DNA of 19,292 bases from Pseudomonadota bacterium (GTDB lineage Bacteria > Pseudomonadota > Gammaproteobacteria > Burkholderiales > Burkholderiaceae), in the NCBI GenBank assembly GCA_029777935.1, contig JAKORH010000235.1, positions 1 through 19,292 of the forward strand, written 5' to 3'. Both the position numbers and the translations under genes were made by a program. The notes beneath the pieces were generated by a model. It did no database searches. It was not told the DNA's origin and was given only the letters and a program-made list of their open reading frames with translations. Positions within the stretch are counted from its first letter, which is position 1, and every line of letters starts with the position of its first letter. Positions 15,111-19,292 of this stretch are shown one piece after another.

Positions 15111-15233
15111 GAAGCCGTGAACAAATCTACTGCGCGCCCCGATCTTGCGCCTCCGGTGCTCAACGTACGACTCTGTACGCGTCCGCTCCTCGGCGCAACC
15201 TCGGGGCGCTCGCTACGATTTCTTCACGACTTC
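15111..15233. repeat. MITE-like structured repeat, copy 2 (123 bp)
   Basis: This copy begins directly after the stop codon at 15108-15110. Ends are GAAGCCGTGAA (15111-15121) and TTCACGACTTC (15223-15233). The inverted arms also share AAATC, GCGCCCCGA and TTGCG over about 40 nt. A central hairpin CGTAC (15164-15168)/GTACG (15175-15179) has loop GACTCT. It is homologous to 4983-5189 but lacks that copy's extra central hairpins. It lies between the Q-rich protein gene and the SARP-type site of regulator 2. Confidence 0.75.
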
Positions 15234-15245
15234 TGCGCGCGCCGC

Positions 15246-15277
15246 TAACGCTCGCGCAACGCCGCCGGAGCTAAACC
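15246..15277 (+). promoter_or_regulatory. SARP-type direct repeat and -10, site 2
   Basis: TAACGCT at 15246 and CAACGCC at 15257 repeat with an 11-bp period. The -10-like hexamer TAAACC (15272-15277) lies 8 bp after the second unit. The layout is identical to the sites at 9278 and 18779. It would drive regulator 2 and begins 12 bp after the end of the structured repeat. Confidence 0.5.
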
Positions 15278-15306
15278 GCACGCGGTCGGCTCGGCCACCG
15301 CGTCCT

Positions 15307-15385
15307 TATGATCCGTTCCGGTGTGCGCAAGCGCGCGCGCGCTGCCCTGCGCGCGCGGCTGCTGCTGCGCTTTGCGGAGCTGCCG
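15307..15385 (+). promoter_or_regulatory. Conserved leader of regulator 2
   Basis: TATGATCCGTTCC at 15307 and CGGCTGCTGCTGCG plus TTTGCGGAG before GTG 15386 match the leader of regulator 1 in sequence and in exact length. The middle part differs. Two -10 candidates thus exist for this gene: TAAACC at 15272 and TATGAT at 15307. Confidence 0.45.
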
Positions 15386-18300
15386 GTGGGGAGGTCGTCG
15401 AGTGAGCATCTGTCTCCGCCGGCGCGCGCGGCGTCCTCCGCGCGCGCGCCGCGGATTCGCGTGCGGCTCACCGGCGCGCCGCAGCTCCTGCTCGGCGATG
15501 GAGCCCACGAGCTCGAACGGCGCGAAGCGGCGTTGCTGGCGGTGATTGCGATCGAGGGGCCGATACCGCGCAGCAAGGCGGCCGCGCTGCTGTGGGCCGA
15601 CTCCGAACCCGACAAGCAGCGCAGCAGCCTGCGGCAGCGCCTGTTCCAGTTGCGAAGGCGCGCCGGACGCGACGTGATCCCTGCCGGCGAGGTCCTCGCG
15701 CTGGAGCCCTCGGTCGAGCACGACCTGACCGCGATCGGTCCGCGGCTCGCCGACGATCCCGACGCCGGCAGCGGCGAATTGCTGGGTGAACTCGACTACT
15801 CGGACTGCCCGCATCTGGACGAATGGGTCAGCGCCGCGCGCGAGCAGTGGCGCACGGCGCGTATTCACGCGCTGGCCGAAGTCGCGGCGCGACTCGAGGC
15901 CGAGAGCCGCGTGGCGGCCGCACTGCCGTACGCCGAGCGGCTCGTCGCCGAGGATCCGACGCTCGAGCATGCTCATCGGCGCCTGATGCGGCTGCACTAT
16001 CTGCGCGGCGATCGCGCGGCCGCGCTCGGTGCATTCGAACGCTGCCGCCAGTTGCTGCGGTTGCAGCTCGCGGCCGAGCCGGGGGCCGAGACTCGGGAGC
16101 TGGCGCGCCTGATCGAGCGCAGCGGCGCGCTGCCGCAGTTGCAGGCGCGACCGGTGCCGATTGCCGTGCTGCGCCCGCCGCGGCTGGTGGGCCGCGATGC
16201 CGAATGGGCGCAACTGGCGACACTCTTGAAGTCGTGCTCGGCCGTCGTCAGCGGAGAACCGGGTATCGGCAAGTCGCGCCTGATTTCCGACTACGCGGGC
16301 GCGGCCGACGGCGCGATTGCGATCGATGCGCGTCCGGGCGATGCCCGCATTCCCTACGCAGTGCTCGCCAGGCTTGTGCGGGCACTGGCCGCTCGCCCTG
16401 GAACGCCGGCAGCGGGCTGGTGCCGGGGCGAACTCGCGCGCGTCTTTCCGGAGCTCGGAGAGCCAAATCCGGGCCGGCTCGAGCCGGGTGCGCTGCTGCG
16501 CGCTTTCGACGACGCGCTGGCGCTCTGGCGCGCGGGCGGACTGACGCTGATCGCGATCGACGATGCGCACTACGCCGACGAGGCCACGATCGCGGCATTG
16601 CCGGCGCTCGCGGCAGGAGCGAGCGCGCGCGTGCCTTGGATCATCGGCTGCCGTTCGGGCGAAGTGCCGCCGTTGCTGGCCGACTGGCTCGCGTCCGGCG
16701 ATCGTGAGGCACCAGGCGAAATCCGGCTCGGATCGCTGCCGCAGGCGGCCGTCGAATCGCTGCTCGCGTCGCTCGAGATTCTTGGGCTGGACGCGCGACA
16801 GTGGGCGGCGCCGCTGTGGCGGCATACGGGCGGCAATCCGCTGTTCGTGCTCGAAACGCTGCGTGCACTGATTGCGCAGGGCAGCGTGTTGCTGCCGTCT
16901 CCGGGCGCACCGCTGCCGGCGCCGCCCAACGTCGGCGAACTGATCGGCCGGCGCCTGCGGCAACTCGGTGCGGGCGCGCTCGATCTGGCCCGGATCGCCG
17001 CGATCGCCGGCCAGGATTTCAGCGCCGAGCTTGCGGCGCACGTCGTCGGCCGTTCGGTGGTGGCGCTCGCCGACGACTGGGCCGAACTCGAGAGCGCGCA
17101 CGTGATCCGGGGTCGCGCCTTCGCGCACGACCTCATCGGCGAAGCGGTGCTGCGGTCGGTGCCGCAGGCGATCGCGCAGGCGCTGCATCGGGCCGTCGCC
17201 GCCTATCTGCGATCGAATGGCGGCGTGGCAGCGAGCATCGCATCGCACTGGCGCGAAGCGCACGAATGGAATGCCGCCGCGGCCGCCTTCGAAGCAGCGG
17301 CCGACGACGCGCTGCGCAGGTCGCGGCGCGAAGACGAGCTCGCGCTGATCGAGCAGGCGATCGCGAGCGCGCTCGAGTGCGGCGATCATGCGCGCGCGTT
17401 TCGCCTGCGCGCGCGCGCGGTCGATCCGCTGCTGATCGTGCGGCCGATCGATGCCGCGCTGGCGGCTACCGATCGGCTGCTGGCCGATGCGGCGACCGAA
17501 GAGCAGCGGCTCGAGGCGCGGCTGCGTCGCGCCTACACGTTGCTGATGGCAAACCGCTACCTGGACGCGGTCGAAGTGGCGGGCAGCGCGCGCGCGTTGG
17601 CGCAGCGGCTGGGACGGTCGCGCGAAGAACTCGACGCGTTGCGCTTCGAGGCGCTCGGCCTGGCGAACAGCCGCCGCGCGTCGGAAGCCGTGCAGAGACT
17701 GCGCGAAGCCTCGCCGCGCTTCGAGCAGGGTGCCGAACCGCTGCAGCAGTACAAGTTCGCGACTGACTTCGGGCACGCATTGAGCCAGGCCGGGCGCTGG
17801 CGCGAAGCGATTGGCGCCATCACGCGCGCAGTCGAGCTGTCGGAGCACCTCGGCGATATCGCCGAAACGATCGTCAACCTCACGAATCTGGCGGGCGCGT
17901 CCGGCTATGTCGGCCGCATGGCCGATGCAGTGGTCCAGGCCGAGCGTGCGCGCGCCCTGCGCGATCGCGTCGGCGCTGCCAACGGCGCGCCGATGGCGCA
18001 CAACGACATGATCCTCGGCATGCTGTACGTCGCGCTGGGCCGCTACCGCGAGGCGTTGCAGGCCTTCGAGCATGCGGATCGGCAGTTTCGCAGTGGCGGC
18101 GCGCCGATGTGGATCGCCGTCAACGAGAACCATCGCGCGCTGGCGCTGATCCAGTTGGGACAGGCCGGCCGCGCCCTCAAGCTGCTGGCGCTCGACGATA
18201 CGTTGCCGCTGTCGACGCGAGCGCGGCGGCTGACCGTGCTGGCGCGCGCCGAGCAGGCGCTTGGGCGATCCGGCGCCGCCCACCTGCGCGCGGCGATCGA

Positions 18301-18781
18301 TCTGATCGGTGACGAGGGCAGCGCGGTGCTGCGCATGGGCGCGCAGCTCGATCTGGCGCGGGAACTGGCGCCGGCCGACGGCGTCGCGCTGAGCCGCCGC
18401 CTCGTCGCCGAGGCCGAACGCGCGGATCTGCTGGCGCTGGCGCAGACCGCGCGCATCCGCGAGATCGACTGCCTGCTGCGTGCGAACGCATCGGAGGCGG
18501 CATCGCTCGCGCAGCAAGTGCTCGATCGACTCGAAGCGTGCCATCCGTCCGACGTGTACTGCGCGGAGGCGTGGTGGGCGGCGTTTCGCGCGTTCGAGGC
18601 CGCGCCCGCCTGTCGAAGTCGAGCGCGCGAGGTGCTGCAGCGGGCCGTGGCATGGATCAACGAGGTCGCCGCACACAACGTCCCCGCAGAGTTCTGCGAC
18701 AGCTTCCTGAACCGCAATCCGGTCAACCGCGCGCTGCTGACGGCGTCGACGCGCGTGCGCGGCTCAATGGCCGGCGAATAA
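15386..18781 (+). CDS. SARP/BTAD-type transcriptional regulator with AAA ATPase and TPR domains (regulator 2)
   Basis: A 1131-aa paralogue of regulator 1 with the same domain order. The winged helix is at about 25-115 ('LLAVIAIEGPIPRSKAAALL', 'QRSSLRQRLFQLRRR'). BTAD is at about 140-245 ('LDEWVSAAREQWRTARIHAL', 'LEHAHRRLMRLHYLRGDRAA'). Walker A is GEPGIGKS (290-297) and Walker B LTLIAIDDAH (385-394), followed by 'HTGGNPLFVLE', a long TPR-like half and the end 'VPAEFCDSFLNRNPVNRALL'. The N-terminal half is most alike; the TPR half has diverged more, which fits different signal or partner binding. The GTG at 15386 aligns with the ATG of regulator 1 and has SD GGAG; ATG 15308 (1157 aa) lacks an SD but is a possible longer start. 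A SARP-type repeat lies upstream, suggesting auto- or cross-regulation. Confidence 0.88.
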   Translation: MGRSSSEHLSPPARAASSARAPRIRVRLTGAPQLLLGDGAHELERREAALLAVIAIEGPIPRSKAAALLWADSEPDKQRSSLRQRLFQLRRRAGRDVIPAGEVLALEPSVEHDLTAIGPRLADDPDAGSGELLGELDYSDCPHLDEWVSAAREQWRTARIHALAEVAARLEAESRVAAALPYAERLVAEDPTLEHAHRRLMRLHYLRGDRAAALGAFERCRQLLRLQLAAEPGAETRELARLIERSGALPQLQARPVPIAVLRPPRLVGRDAEWAQLATLLKSCSAVVSGEPGIGKSRLISDYAGAADGAIAIDARPGDARIPYAVLARLVRALAARPGTPAAGWCRGELARVFPELGEPNPGRLEPGALLRAFDDALALWRAGGLTLIAIDDAHYADEATIAALPALAAGASARVPWIIGCRSGEVPPLLADWLASGDREAPGEIRLGSLPQAAVESLLASLEILGLDARQWAAPLWRHTGGNPLFVLETLRALIAQGSVLLPSPGAPLPAPPNVGELIGRRLRQLGAGALDLARIAAIAGQDFSAELAAHVVGRSVVALADDWAELESAHVIRGRAFAHDLIGEAVLRSVPQAIAQALHRAVAAYLRSNGGVAASIASHWREAHEWNAAAAAFEAAADDALRRSRREDELALIEQAIASALECGDHARAFRLRARAVDPLLIVRPIDAALAATDRLLADAATEEQRLEARLRRAYTLLMANRYLDAVEVAGSARALAQRLGRSREELDALRFEALGLANSRRASEAVQRLREASPRFEQGAEPLQQYKFATDFGHALSQAGRWREAIGAITRAVELSEHLGDIAETIVNLTNLAGASGYVGRMADAVVQAERARALRDRVGAANGAPMAHNDMILGMLYVALGRYREALQAFEHADRQFRSGGAPMWIAVNENHRALALIQLGQAGRALKLLALDDTLPLSTRARRLTVLARAEQALGRSGAAHLRAAIDLIGDEGSAVLRMGAQLDLARELAPADGVALSRRLVAEAERADLLALAQTARIREIDCLLRANASEAASLAQQVLDRLEACHPSDVYCAEAWWAAFRAFEAAPACRSRAREVLQRAVAWINEVAAHNVPAEFCDSFLNRNPVNRALLTASTRVRGSMAGE

Positions 18782-18810
18782 CGCTTCGTAAACGGCTGCG
18801 GTCCCAATCT
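18779..18810 (+). promoter_or_regulatory. SARP-type direct repeat and -10, site 3
   Basis: TAACGCT at 18779 (its TAA is the stop codon of regulator 2) and AAACGGC at 18790 are spaced 11 bp apart. CAATCT (18805-18810) lies 8 bp after the second unit. The geometry equals sites 1 and 2, although the hexamer is a poor -10. It would drive the 32-aa ORF at 18848. Confidence 0.45.
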
Positions 18811-18847
18811 GTCGACCGCTTCGCAGTTCGACGCGGAAGGGGCCGAG

Positions 18848-18946
18848 ATGAGGCTCACCACTCGTCTGGCCGCGATCCTTCTGCCGATCGTGGTCGCGGC
18901 GGCGGTGCTCCGGACAGGAGTTGAACGTCTCAAAGAGGAACGCTGA
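18848..18946 (+). CDS. Putative 32-aa hydrophobic small protein
   Basis: A short ORF starting MRLTTRLAAILLPIVVAAAV and ending with the charged tail 'LRTGVERLKEER'. It has a basic start, one hydrophobic helix (about residues 7-21) long enough to insert in the membrane, and a charged C-terminus. An AAGGGG SD precedes the ATG, and a SARP-type site lies 38 bp upstream. No homologue is recognised. It could be a single-pass membrane peptide, a leader peptide, or the 5' remnant of a longer exported-protein gene. The stop codon lies inside the left arm of an 11-bp inverted repeat. Confidence 0.45.
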   Translation: MRLTTRLAAILLPIVVAAAVLRTGVERLKEER

Positions 18947-19062
18947 TTAGCGATGAGATTCAGATGCTCGACGCCGTCGAGCACTGGCTCGACAAGCGAT
19001 TGATGCCGCGACGGTGCGCACGGTCTTGTGTCTTGCTGCGGCTGAGCTTCGTCGCTAATCAG
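18943..19062. repeat. Inverted repeat enclosing a 98-bp segment
   Basis: CTGATTAGCGA (18943-18953) and its exact complement TCGCTAATCAG (19052-19062) bound a 120-bp segment; two further bases pair after one mismatch. The left arm covers the stop codon of the 32-aa ORF, and the right arm runs into the SD of the 49-aa ORF. It could be a regulatory stem or the ends of a small insertion. Confidence 0.55.
18955..19017 (+). pseudogene. Possible acyl-CoA dehydrogenase N-terminal remnant
   Basis: One frame between the two small ORFs reads ISDEIQMLDAVEHWLDKRLM (from 18946) followed by PR. Helix-turn patterns of this kind (EIQML-DAVE-WLDK-V-P) resemble the first helix of some acyl-CoA dehydrogenases. 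After that the frame loses any likeness and stops near 19070. It could be a decayed gene fragment or a chance resemblance. Confidence 0.2.
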
Positions 19063-19070
19063 GAGAGGAG

Positions 19071-19220
19071 ATGAACATGCCGAATCTCGTTGGAAAGCTT
19101 CTTGCGCGGACGGGCAGCCTTGCAGCCACCTTCATTGCAAGCGTGCTTATGGCGGCGTTTGGGGTAAGCCGCGCAGCGCCGCCGACCATCGCTGTGCTGC
19201 ATGCCTTTCATGTGCAGTAG
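19071..19220 (+). CDS. Putative 49-aa exported peptide
   Basis: A short ORF starting MNMPNLVGKLLARTGSLAAT, then the hydrophobic 'FIASVLMAAFGV' and 'SRAAPPTIAVLHAFHVQ'. The basic start, hydrophobic core and SRA|AP site look like a classical signal peptide, which would release a peptide of about 14 residues beginning APPTIAV. The ATG directly follows AGGAGAGGAG, one of the best SDs in the window. No homologue is recognised. Alternatively it is the start of a longer periplasmic-protein gene cut by a rearrangement, since a small palindrome begins on the last base of the stop codon. It follows the 32-aa ORF and may share its SARP-type promoter. Confidence 0.5.
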   Translation: MNMPNLVGKLLARTGSLAATFIASVLMAAFGVSRAAPPTIAVLHAFHVQ

Positions 19221-19237
19221 TCAGAACTTAATCTGAC
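19220..19237. repeat. Short palindrome at end of the 49-aa ORF
   Basis: GTCAGA (19220-19225), loop ACTTAA, TCTGAC (19232-19237). It starts on the last base of the stop codon. The local AT-rich composition contrasts with the surrounding GC-rich DNA. It might be an insertion-sequence end or a weak terminator (a T-run occurs at 19246-19252), but neither is proven. Confidence 0.35.
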
Positions 19238-19292
19238 AGTCGTTGGTTTTTCGATCATGCTTCGGTGCCGGGCGCGGCGGCCGCAGGGCGTA

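Noticed and set aside
15245..18676. 1143-aa minus-strand open frame opposite regulator 2.
   Set aside because: Its composition is arginine/alanine-rich without recognisable motifs. It is a GC-rich antisense shadow of a gene with clear domains on the plus strand; the same applies to 11071-13845 and 6843-9110.
6829..19226. Similar 20-mers: TCATGTGCAGTGATCAGAA near 6831 and TCATGTGCAGTAGTCAGAA near 19208.
   Set aside because: Only about 17 of 20 bases match, they lie in different contexts (before an SD, and at a stop codon), and no longer flanking identity supports a repeat.

Overview
The window is GC-rich, gene-dense bacterial DNA. It has short intergenic gaps, strong Shine-Dalgarno (SD) sites, many lipoproteins and a proteobacterial-type 'ATTCCCGC...GCGGGAAT' palindromic repeat. 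Protein families and repeat style suggest a betaproteobacterium of the Burkholderiales type. This is inference; no rRNA or phylogenetic marker is present.

Layout. 1-409 (-): N-terminal part of a LuxR-type regulator running off the left edge. 541-1991 (+): a cupin, a 62-aa conserved small protein and a SYLF-domain lipoprotein. 2010-3072: a YbhB/PEBP-like protein (-) divergent from an Hsp20 chaperone (+), with a perfect hairpin just before the hsp20 SD. 3114-3182: a REP-like hairpin doublet between the convergent hsp20 and polX genes. 3248-6358 (-): a VIT-family metal transporter, a two-CBS-domain protein and DNA polymerase X. A structured repeat fills the gap between the CBS gene and polX. 6447-9236 (+): a small Ig-like lipoprotein, a 421-aa exported protein of unknown function and a PLP enzyme of the cystathionine gamma-synthase family.

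9278-19220 (+) is the most unusual part. It holds a CsgG-like lipoprotein, a giant SARP/BTAD-AAA-TPR regulator, an exported Q-rich coiled-coil protein, a second paralogous regulator, and two tiny hydrophobic peptide ORFs. Three intergenic sites carry the same direct repeat: a TAACGCT heptamer, then 4 bp, then NAACGSC, then 8 bp, then a -10-like hexamer. This is the geometry known for SARP operators in actinomycetes. The sites precede the CsgG-like gene, the second regulator and the first peptide ORF, so the cluster looks like a small self-controlled SARP regulon. Its output would be envelope proteins and peptides. The regulon is an inference from sequence geometry and is untested.

Other structure: a dispersed MITE-like repeat with long imperfect terminal inverted repeats occurs twice (4983-5189 and 15111-15233). 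Each copy directly abuts the stop codon of its neighbouring gene, and the paired arms differ between copies in a compensatory way. No tRNA, rRNA, CRISPR array or intact insertion sequence was recognised.
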